Counted from the stretch's first letter, positions 47,878-56,268 are shown. The stretch is 64,000 bases of DNA from Chthoniobacter flavus Ellin428 (GCF_000173075.1 NZ_ABVL01000003.1:372001-436000); one strand, 5' to 3'. Program-made: numbers and translations. The notes: generated from the sequence alone by a model not told the origin.

Positions 47878-49704
47878 TCAGTAGAGTTTGCCGACGTGCA
47901 TCAGGAAGTGCTCGACGATCGGACCGAGGGTCAGCGCCGGGAAAAAGTTCAGCGCACCGACAATCAGGATCGTCCCCATGAGGAGCACTGTGAACAGCGG
48001 CCCGGATACCGGGAACGTCCCGGCACTTTCCGGCACCAGTTTCTTGCGGGCCAGCGAACCAGCTAGAGCCATGATGGGAACAATCATCGCAAACCGGCCG
48101 ACGAGCATGGCGAAAGCGAGCGTGACATTGTACCAGGCCGTATTCGCGCCGATACCGGCAAATGCGCTACCATTATTCGCCGTCGCGGAGCTGTAGGCAT
48201 AGAGGATTTCGGTGAAGCCGTGCGGACCGTTGTTATTGGTGCCATCAGTCATTTGATGGGTCACGGGATCCGGCGCGCCCCACTTGTTCAGGCAAGCCCA
48301 ACCGGAGAAGCCGAGGATGGACCAGGCCAGCACGAGGATGACGATCGAGGCCATCTTGACGTCGTAGGGTTCGATCTTTTTGCCGAGGAACTCCGGCGTG
48401 CGCCCCACCATCAGCCCCGCGATGAATACCGCCAGGATGACGAAGACAATCATTCCATAGAGGCCGGCGCCGACACCGCCGATCACGATCTCTCCCAGGT
48501 GCATATTGAAGAGCGGAATCAGTCCGCCGAGCGGAGTGAACGAGTCATGCATCGCATTGACCGCACCGCACGACGCGTCGGTCGTAATCGTGGCGAACAA
48601 CGCGGAATTGAAGACTCCGAAGCGGACTTCCTTGCCTTCCATATTCCCATCGGCCGGATCAACACCGAGCGCCGTCAAGGTCGAATTACCCGCCGCCTCG
48701 TAATGCCAGCAAACCAACACTCCCGCCAGGAACAAGGTGATCATGGCAGCCCACACCGCCCAGCCATGTCCCTGATGCTTCACCTGGCGCCCATAGTAGT
48801 AAGTCAGGCCACTACCGATCGCGAAGATCGAGAGCATCTGCAGGAAGTTCGAAAGCGGAGTCGGATTTTCGAAAGGCTGCGCAGCGTTCGCGTTCGTAAA
48901 GCCACCGCCATTGGTGCCGAGCATCTTGATCGCGATCTGCGACGCCATCGGACCCTGAGCGATATTCTGCGTGTCCACTTTCTGGTTGACGAGGACCGGA
49001 TGTCCCTGCGCGTCCACCACGGGGTTGTTCTTAGCGTCCACCTTCGGCACTTGCGTGGTGAAAGGCTCGACGATGCTGGCCGCGTCGTACGGCTTGAAGT
49101 TCTGGATCATGCCCTGCGAAACCAACACCACCGCGTAAACGATGCAGATCGGCAGTAGCAGGTAGTAGCTGATACGAGTGAAGTCTACCCAGAAATTGCC
49201 GAGCATCTTCGTCGAGTGCCGGGCGATGCCGCGCACGACCACCGCGGCGATGGCGATACCGACGGCCGCCGAGGCAAAGTTATGAAACGCCAGAGCCACC
49301 ATCTGTGAGAGGTAACTCATCGTCGTTTCGCCGCCGTAACTCTGCCAGTTCGTGTTCGTGGTAAAGCTGGCCGCCGTATTGAAGGCGAGATGTTCGCTGA
49401 CCGCCACCTGGTGCTGAGGATTCAACGGCAGGATGGCCTGCAAGCGCAGAATCACATAAGTGAAGAGCATGCCGATCATGCTGAACATCAGCATCGCGAT
49501 CGTGTACTGTTTCCAGTCGTGCTCTTTCCTCGGATCTACGCGAAGGACCGCATAAGTAAGCTTTTCCAGCGGTTTGAATACTGGATCGAGAAAGGTCTTG
49601 CCGTTCGTGTCCAGGACCTTGCACAGATAGAGTCCGAACGGTTTGGTGATCGCTACAAGAGCGACGACATAGATAAGGAGTTGAAACCAATCAGAACTAT
49701 TCAT
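47878..49704 (-). CDS. kdpA: Potassium-transporting ATPase KdpA subunit
   Basis: KdpA is the channel-like K+-binding subunit related to the Trk/Ktr superfamily. The 608-residue protein has the repeated selectivity loops ([74 protein letters not shown]). It contains a ~40-residue insert ([20 protein letters not shown]) between the first and second loops that is also seen in other environmental KdpA proteins. Start ATG 49704 is 12 bp after the kdpF stop. About ten transmembrane helices are predicted by eye. Confidence 0.97.
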   Translation of the reverse strand: MNSSDWFQLLIYVVALVAITKPFGLYLCKVLDTNGKTFLDPVFKPLEKLTYAVLRVDPRKEHDWKQYTIAMLMFSMIGMLFTYVILRLQAILPLNPQHQVAVSEHLAFNTAASFTTNTNWQSYGGETTMSYLSQMVALAFHNFASAAVGIAIAAVVVRGIARHSTKMLGNFWVDFTRISYYLLLPICIVYAVVLVSQGMIQNFKPYDAASIVEPFTTQVPKVDAKNNPVVDAQGHPVLVNQKVDTQNIAQGPMASQIAIKMLGTNGGGFTNANAAQPFENPTPLSNFLQMLSIFAIGSGLTYYYGRQVKHQGHGWAVWAAMITLFLAGVLVCWHYEAAGNSTLTALGVDPADGNMEGKEVRFGVFNSALFATITTDASCGAVNAMHDSFTPLGGLIPLFNMHLGEIVIGGVGAGLYGMIVFVILAVFIAGLMVGRTPEFLGKKIEPYDVKMASIVILVLAWSILGFSGWACLNKWGAPDPVTHQMTDGTNNNGPHGFTEILYAYSSATANNGSAFAGIGANTAWYNVTLAFAMLVGRFAMIVPIMALAGSLARKKLVPESAGTFPVSGPLFTVLLMGTILIVGALNFFPALTLGPIVEHFLMHVGKLY

Positions 49705-49716
49705 TGCGATGATACG

Positions 49717-49800
49717 TTAAAACTTTTCCGGGCGCACGATCGTGAAGAGCAGATAGACGATCAGGCCGAGGGAGATGATTCCGACGATGATGTTTTCCAT
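49717..49800 (-). CDS. kdpF: KdpF small membrane subunit
   Basis: The 27-residue single-helix peptide MENIIVGIISLGLIVYLLFT followed by IVRPEKF has the RPEKF ending typical of KdpF. KdpF stabilises the KdpABC complex in the membrane. It sits directly before kdpA, its usual position, with a 12-bp gap. Confidence 0.93.
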   Translation of the reverse strand: MENIIVGIISLGLIVYLLFTIVRPEKF

Positions 49801-49813
49801 GAAGTGACCGGTG

Positions 49814-49897
49814 TTAGATCTTCTCGCAGGCCCACATGAAGACGATCATGAGGGCGAAGAAACCGACGGTGGCGACGGTGCAGAGGATATCAGGCAT
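49814..49897 (-). CDS. Second small membrane peptide of the kdp operon
   Basis: The 27-residue peptide MPDILCTVATVGFFALMIVF, ending MWACEKI, is one transmembrane helix with a short charged tail. It resembles the small ORFs with a final xGCE(R/K)(L/I)-like tail that precede kdpF in several bacteria. It ends 13 bp before kdpF. Its ATG overlaps the probable stop (TGA at 49890-49892) of the receiver gene when that gene is read with its frameshift repaired (ATGCCTGA), a normal coupling arrangement. In the sequence as given, the receiver frame instead runs straight through it. Confidence 0.75.
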   Translation of the reverse strand: MPDILCTVATVGFFALMIVFMWACEKI

Positions 49898-50314
49898 AAC
49901 GTTTACTTTTCTCGAGGTATTGGGTGAGTGATTCGGATCCCCTTCCACCACGTGACGTGACAGGATCTCGGCCACGAGATTCCGCAGGGCTTCCGGAGTG
50001 AGTGGCTTTTGCAGAAAATCGATCGCCCCCAGTTGCATGGCGCGCACCGCGTGCGGGATATCCCCATAGGCCGTGATAATGACGGCCGGTGTCTTGAAGC
50101 CCCGCTTGCGCATCTCGGCCAGGAGATCGAGGCCATCCATCTCCGGCATGCGCATATCCAAAATCGCGAGATCGAAATGTTCGCCCGCCAACCGATCCAA
50201 TGCCCTGGCCGCGCAATCCGCCTCCCGCACTGCCAACCCTTCCGTTTCCAAAGTGACCCGGTAACTGAGCCGCACATTCGGCTCATCATCGACGACTAGA
50301 ATTCGTTTGCTCAT
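49890..50314 (-). CDS. Receiver-domain response regulator of the kdp locus, one apparent frameshift
   Basis: The receiver domain reads KRILVVDDEPNVRLSYRVTL, then DLAILDMRMPEMDGLDLLAE (phospho-Asp in LDM) and AVIITAYGDIPHAVRAMQLG, with Lys in LQKPLTPEAL. As written, the frame continues through HVVEGDPNHSPNTSRK into the downstream membrane peptide, giving a 166-residue fusion. If one G is missing in the G4 run near 49945, the end becomes SESLTQYLEKSKRYA with a stop at 49890-49892. That gives a 141-residue single-domain protein overlapping the next ATG by eight bases. I favour the repaired form. No DNA-binding domain is present. It overlaps the kinase gene by ATGA, so it is probably that kinase's direct partner or a phosphate relay to the NtrC-type protein. 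Confidence 0.8.
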
Positions 50315-52119
50315 GTAATTCCTCCGGTGGGGATGGCCGGCAGATCGAAATAGAATTCGCTGCCTTTGCCTGGCTCGCTCTGCACGCCGATGACGCCGCC
50401 TTGCGCGAGGACGATCTCCCTGGCAATGGCGAGACCCAGTCCGGCGCCGGTGCTTTCCGAACCGGGCAGACGAAAGAAGCGATCGAAAATCTGTCCCTGA
50501 AATTGAATCGGGATACCCGGCCCGTGATCGACCACCGAGAAGCGCACCCGTCCGTCCTGATTTTTCGCCCGCAGCACGATCTCCTCCCCCGGCTTGGTGT
50601 GCTTGATCGCATTCGAGACGAAATTCGAAAAGACATGCGCGACCTGCCGCGCATCCACGGAAACCCTGGGCAAGCCGGGGGTGACTTTCGTGACTAACTT
50701 CGAGCCACGCGATTCGACCAGCGCCCGGAGATCGTCCTGTGCATTATCGATCAGCTCTCGCGGGTCCATAGGGAGGCTCGGCAGCGCGGTCCGTCCGGAT
50801 TCCAGTTTCGCGAGATCGAGGAGATCGTTAATCATGCGCAGAAGCCGCTCCGAATCCTCCCGCGCCGCGAGCAGGAGTTCGGTTTGCTTGGGATTGAGCG
50901 AGCCGATGCGTTCCTCGAGGAGGAGATGCAGCCCCATGCGCACGCTGGTCAGTGGCGTCTTCAACTCGTGGCTCACCGTCGAGACGAGATTCGTCTTCAC
51001 CTCATCGAGCAGGCGCAGGCGCGTGACATCCTGCAGCACTACCGCTGCTCCGAAGATACTGCCGGTTTCATCGCGCATCCCGATCACCCGTGGCAGGACA
51101 AAGACTTCCTGCTCATCGATGCGGAAGACGATCACGCGATCGAAGCTCGTAGGTAGATAATCCGGCGCACCTTTGACGATGCGATTCACCTCCTCCTGCA
51201 CCCCAGGCGGCAAACCGTCTTTCATTCCCAGCTTGAAGAGAAAGGTATTCGCCGCGGGATTGGCAAAATTCACGCGTCCATCCGCGGCCACGACAATGAT
51301 CGGGTCGGGAAAAGCGGAGAACGTGATCTCCGTCATCTGCCGTGCCTGGAGGATCTGGTCACCCATCACCTGCCGGTAAGCCCGCAGCTTCGTGGCCATC
51401 TTGTTGAACGCATCGGCCAATTGCCCCAGTTCATCCTGCGACATCACCGGGACGACCTGATCCAGCTTCCCCTCGCCCAGCTCCTTGGAGACCGTTCTCA
51501 ACGCCTGGATCGGCTCGAGAATCGAGCGTTGCAGCCTCGCCGCAAAATAAACCGCGCCCGCGATGCCCACCAAGAGCGCGAAGATCATGTAACGCGTCGA
51601 CTTTTCGCTCAACGCCCGAGCCTTGCGATCCGCGTCCACCATGTTGTCCTGGTTGATCTTGATAATCTCCTGCGCGGTATCCTTCACCGCCGTGAACGTC
51701 GGCAGCATCTCGTCGAAATACATTTTGCGCCGGGCCGGGATATCCCGCGTCTGCCAGAATACCTCCGCGCGTTCCGTGTAATGCCCGTGCAATTGCTGGA
51801 CCTTGTTCGCGAGCTCACCCTCACCTGGCAGCGTCACGTTATGCATCTCTACAGTGAGGCTTTCGCGGAACTCCGGCAGATTCTGGTCGTACATTTTCCG
51901 CGCACGCTCCTCCTCGCCAACGAGCGAGAAAAAGAGAGCGGAATCCATACGTTCAGCGGTTTCTTTCATTTGCTGACCGGCAATCACGCTGCGGAAATTT
52001 TCGCGGAGGATGACATCGACACTGTTGCCGAGCTTGGCGAAGAGCGAGACGGCGTAGACGCCCATCGCGATGAGCAAAAGGAAGAGCGGAGTAAGACCGA
52101 GGAAGATGCGTTGCTTCAT
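50311..52119 (-). CDS. Membrane sensor histidine kinase (sensor loop, HAMP, PAS, HisKA)
   Basis: The 602-residue protein has a first helix (FLGLTPLFLLLIAMGVYAVS), a periplasmic four-helix-type loop of ~145 residues and a second helix (YMIFALLVGIAGAVYFAARL). HAMP is at LEPIQALRTVSKELGEGKLD and PAS at FSAFPDPIIVVAADGRVNFA. HisKA carries the phospho-His in STVSHELKTPLTSVR, and HATPase follows (NFVSNAIKHTKPG, VDHGPGIP, GAGLGLAIAR). It is the first gene of the leftward kdp operon and overlaps the receiver gene by ATGA. It lacks the KdpD domain, which is encoded separately at the operon end. The stimulus is unknown; the periplasmic helical loop suggests an envelope or osmotic signal. Confidence 0.92.
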   Translation of the reverse strand: MKQRIFLGLTPLFLLLIAMGVYAVSLFAKLGNSVDVILRENFRSVIAGQQMKETAERMDSALFFSLVGEEERARKMYDQNLPEFRESLTVEMHNVTLPGEGELANKVQQLHGHYTERAEVFWQTRDIPARRKMYFDEMLPTFTAVKDTAQEIIKINQDNMVDADRKARALSEKSTRYMIFALLVGIAGAVYFAARLQRSILEPIQALRTVSKELGEGKLDQVVPVMSQDELGQLADAFNKMATKLRAYRQVMGDQILQARQMTEITFSAFPDPIIVVAADGRVNFANPAANTFLFKLGMKDGLPPGVQEEVNRIVKGAPDYLPTSFDRVIVFRIDEQEVFVLPRVIGMRDETGSIFGAAVVLQDVTRLRLLDEVKTNLVSTVSHELKTPLTSVRMGLHLLLEERIGSLNPKQTELLLAAREDSERLLRMINDLLDLAKLESGRTALPSLPMDPRELIDNAQDDLRALVESRGSKLVTKVTPGLPRVSVDARQVAHVFSNFVSNAIKHTKPGEEIVLRAKNQDGRVRFSVVDHGPGIPIQFQGQIFDRFFRLPGSESTGAGLGLAIAREIVLAQGGVIGVQSEPGKGSEFYFDLPAIPTGGIT

Positions 52120-52152
52120 GCCGCTGAGCCTGCTCTCACGGGGCTCGCCTGG

Positions 52153-52290
52153 CTAGTTTGCGAACTCCAGGTTGATATCAGTGACGACGACGACGGATGC
52201 GCCGCACAGCGCATTCTTTGCGCGGCGAACGACTCGCTTTTCACCACGGAAGCGGTCCGTAGCGGGCTGCGAATGAGTGGAAATGTTCAT
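52153..52290 (-). CDS. Possible small protein upstream of the kdp kinase
   Basis: An open frame of 45 codons (MNISTHSQPATDRFRGEKRV, ending TDINLEFAN) starts just after the candidate sigma-54 promoter and ends 33 bp before the kinase start. I do not recognise it. If the promoter is real, transcription would begin about 3 bp before this ATG, leaving no room for a ribosome-binding site. It may therefore be leaderless, or simply leader RNA. Confidence 0.3.
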   Translation of the reverse strand: MNISTHSQPATDRFRGEKRVVRRAKNALCGASVVVVTDINLEFAN

Positions 52291-52303
52291 GCCGCATCCT
52301 CTT

Positions 52304-52319
52304 AGCTCCCGCCGTGCCA
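52304..52319 (-). promoter_or_regulatory. Candidate sigma-54 promoter of the kdp operon
   Basis: The minus strand reads TGGCACGGCGGGAGCT. The -24 element TGGCACG is perfect, and GG and GC are separated by exactly 10 bases as sigma-54 requires. The -12 half (GAGCT) is weaker than the consensus TTGCT. It faces the kinase-kdp operon and lies downstream of an NtrC-type activator gene. Confidence 0.5.
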
Positions 52320-52397
52320 GCCGCCTTTCACCACATCGTTAACATCTTAACACCAGCCACTTATAACACACCACTCTTTCACCACTGTCTTTGGAAT

Positions 52398-52436
52398 CAT
52401 GCAACCTGCATGATTACCCGTTCCGTCAGGTTGCAT
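52398..52436. promoter_or_regulatory. Dyad, candidate enhancer site for the NtrC-type activator
   Basis: There are two overlapping dyads: CATGCA-ACC-TGCATG (52398-52412), and the 10-bp pair ATGCAACCTG/CAGGTTGCAT (52399-52408 and 52427-52436). The centre is about 100 bp upstream of the candidate sigma-54 promoter, the usual enhancer distance. It is also downstream of the activator stop, but on that strand no T-run follows, so terminator function is unlikely. Confidence 0.5.
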
Positions 52437-52466
52437 TTTGCACGACCCATGGGCCATGCCAGCCTC

Positions 52467-53786
52467 TTACAATTTCTTGCGCTTGCGGTACAGCGTCGCG
52501 GGGTCGATCCCGAGCACTTCCGCGGCTTCATCGAGCGTGCGGGTGTTTGCCACCACCCGGCGAATGTGTTCCGCTTCGATTTGTTCGAGAGTGAATTTAC
52601 CGCCGAGACGAATTTCCGAACCCGGCTGAATGCTATCCGCGAGATCACTCGCTTCGATCGATTCGCCGCTACATAGGATCGCCGCCCGCTCGATGATATT
52701 GCGCATTTCGCGGAGATTCCCCGGCCACGCGTATTGCCGCATCGCCTCCAGGGCCTCGGAAGAAAAGCCTTGGACATCCTTGCCCGAATGCCCGGCGAGA
52801 AACCGCAAATGAATCATTGCCAGCCGCTCGATGTCATTCACCCGCTCACGCAGCGGCGGGAGGCGCAGCGAAATCACATTCAGCCGGTAAAACAGATCTT
52901 CGCGAAATTTCCCCGCAGCGACCGCTTGAGTGAGGTCGCGATTCGTCGCCGAGATCACGCGAACATTGGCCCGACGGGGCTTCGTCTCGCCCACGCGCTC
53001 GTATTCGCGTTCCTGCAAAAGGCGCAAAAGCTTCGCCTGAATTTCCAGCGGGAGTTCGCCGATCTCATCGAGAAATAGAGTTCCGCCATCCGCCGCAGCG
53101 ACTTTACCCTGGGTATCGGCTACCGCGCCGGTAAATGCTCCCTTCACGTGGCCGAATAAGTCGCTCTCCAGCAACTCCCGCGAGAGACTTGGGCAACTCA
53201 CCGTGACAAACGCACCCGTCCGTCGCGGACTGCGCTGGTGCATCGCCCGCGCGAGCACGCTCTTGCCCGTGCCACTTTCGCCGAGGAGCAGCACCGTGGC
53301 TTCGCTTCCCGCCGCTTTGAAAGCGACGTCGAGGGCCTTCTGCATCGTCGGCGATTGCGAAGTGAGATCGATCTCCGGCCCTTCCGTGCCGAGCCGCGAT
53401 TCCAGTTCGGCCACCCGGCGCTCCAGCTTTCGCGTCTTCTCGATCCGCCCGAGCACCTGCCGCACCTGATCGGGCGTGCATGGCTTGGGCAGATAATCGA
53501 ATGCCCCGCGCCGCATCGCCTCCACCGCCGTCTCCACCGAGGCGTAGGCCGTCACCATCACCACGGAAACCCGCGGCGCCACTTGCAGGATTTCCTCGAG
53601 CACATTGAGCCCGCTTTCCTGGCTGAGCCGCAGATCGAGCAACACCACGTCGTAGGGATGGGCCTTCAATTCCGCGAGCGCCAGCGCGCTATTCGTGGCG
53701 CTCGACACTTCGTGCTCCATCGATTCCAGCGCCACGGTCAGCGTGCGGCGGATGTTCTTCTCGTCGTCGACGATGAGGATGCGCAT
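52467..53786 (-). CDS. NtrC-type sigma-54-dependent response regulator
   Basis: The 439-residue protein has a receiver domain with Asp51 (VVLLDLRLSQESG). The AAA+ domain has Walker A GESGTGKSVLARAM, the sigma-54 contact motif GAFTGA (HVKGAFTGAVADT), Walker B GGTLFLDEIGELPL and the arginine-finger region. A Fis-type helix-turn-helix ends the protein (RTLDEAAEVLGIDPATLYRK). It would activate sigma-54 promoters from an upstream enhancer. A longer reading exists upstream, but it runs through the heptamer repeats (53839-53963) and is an artefact; MRILIVDDEKN at 53786 is the true start. The gene precedes the kdp kinase operon on the same strand, and the intervening gap holds a sigma-54-like site and a dyad. 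Confidence 0.93.
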   Translation of the reverse strand: MRILIVDDEKNIRRTLTVALESMEHEVSSATNSALALAELKAHPYDVVLLDLRLSQESGLNVLEEILQVAPRVSVVMVTAYASVETAVEAMRRGAFDYLPKPCTPDQVRQVLGRIEKTRKLERRVAELESRLGTEGPEIDLTSQSPTMQKALDVAFKAAGSEATVLLLGESGTGKSVLARAMHQRSPRRTGAFVTVSCPSLSRELLESDLFGHVKGAFTGAVADTQGKVAAADGGTLFLDEIGELPLEIQAKLLRLLQEREYERVGETKPRRANVRVISATNRDLTQAVAAGKFREDLFYRLNVISLRLPPLRERVNDIERLAMIHLRFLAGHSGKDVQGFSSEALEAMRQYAWPGNLREMRNIIERAAILCSGESIEASDLADSIQPGSEIRLGGKFTLEQIEAEHIRRVVANTRTLDEAAEVLGIDPATLYRKRKKL

Positions 53787-53838
53787 TTGCCGGCAGTTAC
53801 ACGGCAACGGCGGGCGGAATTCCATTAAAAAAGACAGA

Positions 53839-53963
53839 ACATCCAACGTCCAACACCCAACGCCCAACATCCAATGGGTCCGAGCAGAGAACGCATTCTT
53901 CCACCTAACGGGCGAAAGATTCCCCCATTGGATGTTCGATGTTGGGCGTTGGATGTTGGATGT
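53839..53963. repeat. Inverted pair of heptamer arrays (ACATCCA / TGGATGT)
   Basis: The left array 53839-53873 has five units (ACATCCA, ACGTCCA, ACACCCA, ACGCCCA, ACATCCA). The right array 53929-53963 has five inverse units (TGGATGT, TCGATGT, TGGGCGT, TGGATGT, TGGATGT). The arms are extended inward by CCAATGGG/CCCATTGG. The element lies in the divergent region between the NtrC-type gene and ridA. Confidence 0.88.
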
Positions 53964-53983
53964 TTTCTCCCCTCCTTCTCCCT

Positions 53984-54012
53984 TTGACACCCCGCGGTGT
54001 AGCGCCTAGCCT
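53984..54012 (+). promoter_or_regulatory. Candidate promoter of ridA-pyrE
   Basis: A perfect TTGACA (53984-53989), a 17-bp spacer and TAGCCT (54007-54012, 3 of 6) would place the transcript start about 8 bp before ATG 54027. The -10 match is poor. Confidence 0.35.
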
Positions 54013-54026
54013 CACGCCCCATTTTT

Positions 54027-54407
54027 ATGAAGAAAGTCATCGCCTCTACCGAAGCTCCCGCCGCCGTCGGCCCTTATTCGCAAGCCATTGCCCTGGGCAA
54101 CTTCCTTTTCGCCGCCGGCCAGATCCCGCTGGATCCTTCCACCGGCGAACTCGTCGGCACCGACGTCACCGCGCAGACCGAGCGCGTCTGCCAGAATATC
54201 GCCGCCGTCCTCAAGGCCAACGGCATGACCTTCGCCAACGTCGTAAAAACCACGGTCTTCCTCACGGACCTTGCGAATTTCGCCCTGATGAACGCCGTCT
54301 ACTCGCGCTATTTCACCGAGCCCTTCCCGGCGCGCTCCACCATCCAGGTCGCCGGCCTTCCCCGCGGTTCGCAAGTCGAGATCGAGATCATCGCCGCTGC
54401 TGAATAG
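54027..54407 (+). CDS. ridA: RidA family enamine/imine deaminase
   Basis: RidA hydrolyses reactive enamines and imines such as 2-aminoacrylate made by PLP enzymes. The 126-residue protein has APAAVGPYSQAIALGNFLFA, the catalytic Arg103 in PARSTIQVAGLPRGSQVEIE and the typical ending IEIIAAAE. It forms a cytoplasmic trimer in known members. It is separated from pyrE by only 3 bp, so the two are one operon. Confidence 0.95.
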   Translation: MKKVIASTEAPAAVGPYSQAIALGNFLFAAGQIPLDPSTGELVGTDVTAQTERVCQNIAAVLKANGMTFANVVKTTVFLTDLANFALMNAVYSRYFTEPFPARSTIQVAGLPRGSQVEIEIIAAAE

Positions 54408-54410
54408 GCC

Positions 54411-54980
54411 ATGAAAAGCGCCGAACTCCTCGAACTCTTCCGCTCCACCAACGCCCTCCTCGACGGCCATTTCGTGCTGCGCAGCGGGCTGCACTCGCGC
54501 CAGTATTTCCAGTGCGCCCTGCTCCTCCAGCACACGCAGATCGCCGCACGCGTCTGCGCCGCCCTGGCGGACAAACTGCGCGAGATCGAAGCCGAGCGGG
54601 TCATCTCGCCGGCGCTCGGTGGCATCATCGTCGGTCATGAAGTAGCTCGCGCCCTCGGCAAGCCACACATCTTTGTCGAGAAGGAAGACGGCAAGCTCGT
54701 CCTGCGCCGTGGTTTTGAGATCAATCCCGGCACGCGTTTCATCGTCGCGGAGGACGTCGTCACCCGCGGCGGTCGCGTGCAGGAGACCATCGATATCGTC
54801 AAGGCTCATGGCGGCATCGTCACCGCGGTCGCCGCGGTCGTCGATCGCAGCGGTGGTCTGCTCCCGGACTTCGGCTGCCCGTTTGTCTCGCTGACCCAGC
54901 TCAACGTCGAGACCTACGAACCGAACAAGCTCCCGCCCGACCTCGCCGCCATCCCCGTGACCAAGCCGGGGAGTAAGTAA
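54411..54980 (+). CDS. pyrE: Orotate phosphoribosyltransferase
   Basis: PyrE adds the ribose-phosphate of PRPP to orotate, giving OMP in pyrimidine synthesis. The 189-residue type-I phosphoribosyltransferase has the PRPP-binding motif FIVAEDVVTRGGRVQETID. It also has LSP-type SPALGGIIVGHEVARALGKP and the substrate loop FVEKEDGKLVLRRGF. Its length is close to short archaeal/verrucomicrobial PyrE rather than the 213-residue E. coli enzyme. It is translated together with ridA. Confidence 0.94.
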   Translation: MKSAELLELFRSTNALLDGHFVLRSGLHSRQYFQCALLLQHTQIAARVCAALADKLREIEAERVISPALGGIIVGHEVARALGKPHIFVEKEDGKLVLRRGFEINPGTRFIVAEDVVTRGGRVQETIDIVKAHGGIVTAVAAVVDRSGGLLPDFGCPFVSLTQLNVETYEPNKLPPDLAAIPVTKPGSK

Positions 54981-55043
54981 AGCGGTCACTCGCGCAAGAT
55001 TTCCGCTCCCCTCCCGGCCGCATTCGCGATAGCTTGGCGAGAC

Positions 55044-55304
55044 ATGGGCCCGCCCAACGAATTCCAGCCGCTCATCGACGAAATCTTTCGCGAGAAAGTA
55101 TTGCGCGCGCGCGCCAGCAAGCAACCCGGCGTGCTGTCACTCGATGGCTTCGACCTTTTCGAAGCGGCCTTGGAATTGACCCGGGAAGGAATTCGCGGCG
55201 AACACCCTCACGCGACGAACGCTGAAATCGAAGCCGAGGTGAACCGACGCCTCGCCATCCGCCGACGTATCGATGAACACGGCATTTATCGGTCCGTGAC
55301 ATGA
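55044..55304 (+). CDS. Conserved small hypothetical protein
   Basis: The 86-residue protein has FDLFEAALELTREGIRGEHP, then ATNAEIEAEVNRRLAIRRRI and a terminal DEHGIYRSV. This pattern belongs to a small conserved family seen in Verrucomicrobiota and Planctomycetota, often next to a nucleotidyltransferase gene; no such gene is adjacent here. It is highly charged, soluble and helical. Function unknown. Confidence 0.7.
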   Translation: MGPPNEFQPLIDEIFREKVLRARASKQPGVLSLDGFDLFEAALELTREGIRGEHPHATNAEIEAEVNRRLAIRRRIDEHGIYRSVT

Positions 55305-55377
55305 GCGGGGGTGTACCACCCACGGAACGCTCTCGCGGTTAGAGGAATTACGCCGCGCCGTTCCACCGCTTTGACGA

Positions 55378-55719
55378 TCACTTCGGCGAGACCTTCACGT
55401 AGAGTTCTTTCGGCGCTTTCTCGAAATACTTGAAGAGTGCCGGACAGAGCCAGCCCTCCATATCGCGTTCCGGCCAGCGATACCAGTTGCCGCCATACTC
55501 CTCGCGGTCCCAAACAAAGCGGGCGGTGAAGCCTGGAAAACCCTGCGGGGAGAAGATCATTTTGAAGCCTTCCGCCGCCGCGGGCATATCTGCGGTCAGG
55601 GCATCGATGATGGTATCCGCCCCACTGACAAACGGTTCCTGATGGAGATCGACCCGCGGATCGTCGAAGACCCACATGCCCTCGAATTGATAGGGCGCGA
55701 TGGCGAACAGTGAATTCAT
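55378..55719 (-). CDS. Conserved protein, probably DUF6717
   Basis: The 113-residue protein starts MNSLFAIAPYQFEGMWVFDD and continues FVSGADTIIDALTADMPAA. It ends WPERDMEGWLCPALFKYFEK, APKELYVKV. The F-V-S-G-A-D-T-I-I-D and M-E-G-W-L-C-P-A-L blocks are the hallmark of a small Planctomycetota/Verrucomicrobiota family that I believe is DUF6717. A longer upstream reading through the next gene is an artefact. It lies 35 bp downstream of a membrane-protein gene on the same strand. Function unknown. Confidence 0.78.
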   Translation of the reverse strand: MNSLFAIAPYQFEGMWVFDDPRVDLHQEPFVSGADTIIDALTADMPAAAEGFKMIFSPQGFPGFTARFVWDREEYGGNWYRWPERDMEGWLCPALFKYFEKAPKELYVKVSPK

Positions 55720-55754
55720 AAGCGGTTTAAAGAAAAGGCACGCCGGGTCCGGGA

Positions 55755-56168
55755 TTACGGTGCGCTGCGCTCGAAAAGACGCTTCGTTTCCGGATGGGAG
55801 AGAAAGGCCAGCGCGAGGCTGGTAGCAAGGACGCTGAGCACAGCAAAGACGGGCTGACGCCAGTCCGTGCCGAGCCCTGCAATGGCGGCCCAAAAGAGAT
55901 TGATCAGGGACAAAAAGAAAAGAAAGACGCGGGCAATCAACCGGGCCAGACGCACACGCAAGAGCAGCAAGAGGCCGGTAATGGCGATTACCGAAGCTTC
56001 CAAAGGCGAACTGGTTTTCATGGAGGACCAGGCCACGACAGGAAATTGGGCACTTTCCTGCGGCCCGATCCGCAACACTTGCACTGCGGCGATGACTCCG
56101 CCCACGGTGAAGCACAGCGCGATGCAGGTCAGGATCCACCGTCGGGCTTGCAGCGATAGGGCACTCAT
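55755..56168 (-). CDS. Small hypothetical membrane protein
   Basis: The 137-residue protein has an N-terminal helix (WILTCIALCFTVGGVIAAVQ), a second (ASVIAITGLLLLLRVRLARL), a third (ARVFLFFLSLINLFWAAIAG) and a fourth (PVFAVLSVLATSLALAFL). The loops are short and Arg-rich. I do not recognise a family. It probably forms an operon with the DUF6717-like gene. Confidence 0.6.
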   Translation of the reverse strand: MSALSLQARRWILTCIALCFTVGGVIAAVQVLRIGPQESAQFPVVAWSSMKTSSPLEASVIAITGLLLLLRVRLARLIARVFLFFLSLINLFWAAIAGLGTDWRQPVFAVLSVLATSLALAFLSHPETKRLFERSAP

Positions 56169-56268
56169 ATGGGGCAGGCGCCAGAATCTAGCGGCGCAGT
56201 GCGGAACAGGCGAGACAATCGAAGGAACGCGCTCCCGCACCTTTTCCGCTCTGCTCCCGCTCTCTTCT

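Noticed and set aside
52398..52436. Terminator of the NtrC-type gene
   Set aside because: There is no T-run after the stem on the minus strand, and the position fits an enhancer better.
53839..53963. CRISPR array
   Set aside because: Units are 7 bp with no spacers, arranged as two inverted blocks, and no cas gene is nearby.
52467..53990. Extended N-terminus of the NtrC-type regulator
   Set aside because: The extension is a translation of heptamer repeats; the receiver domain begins at the internal Met (53786).
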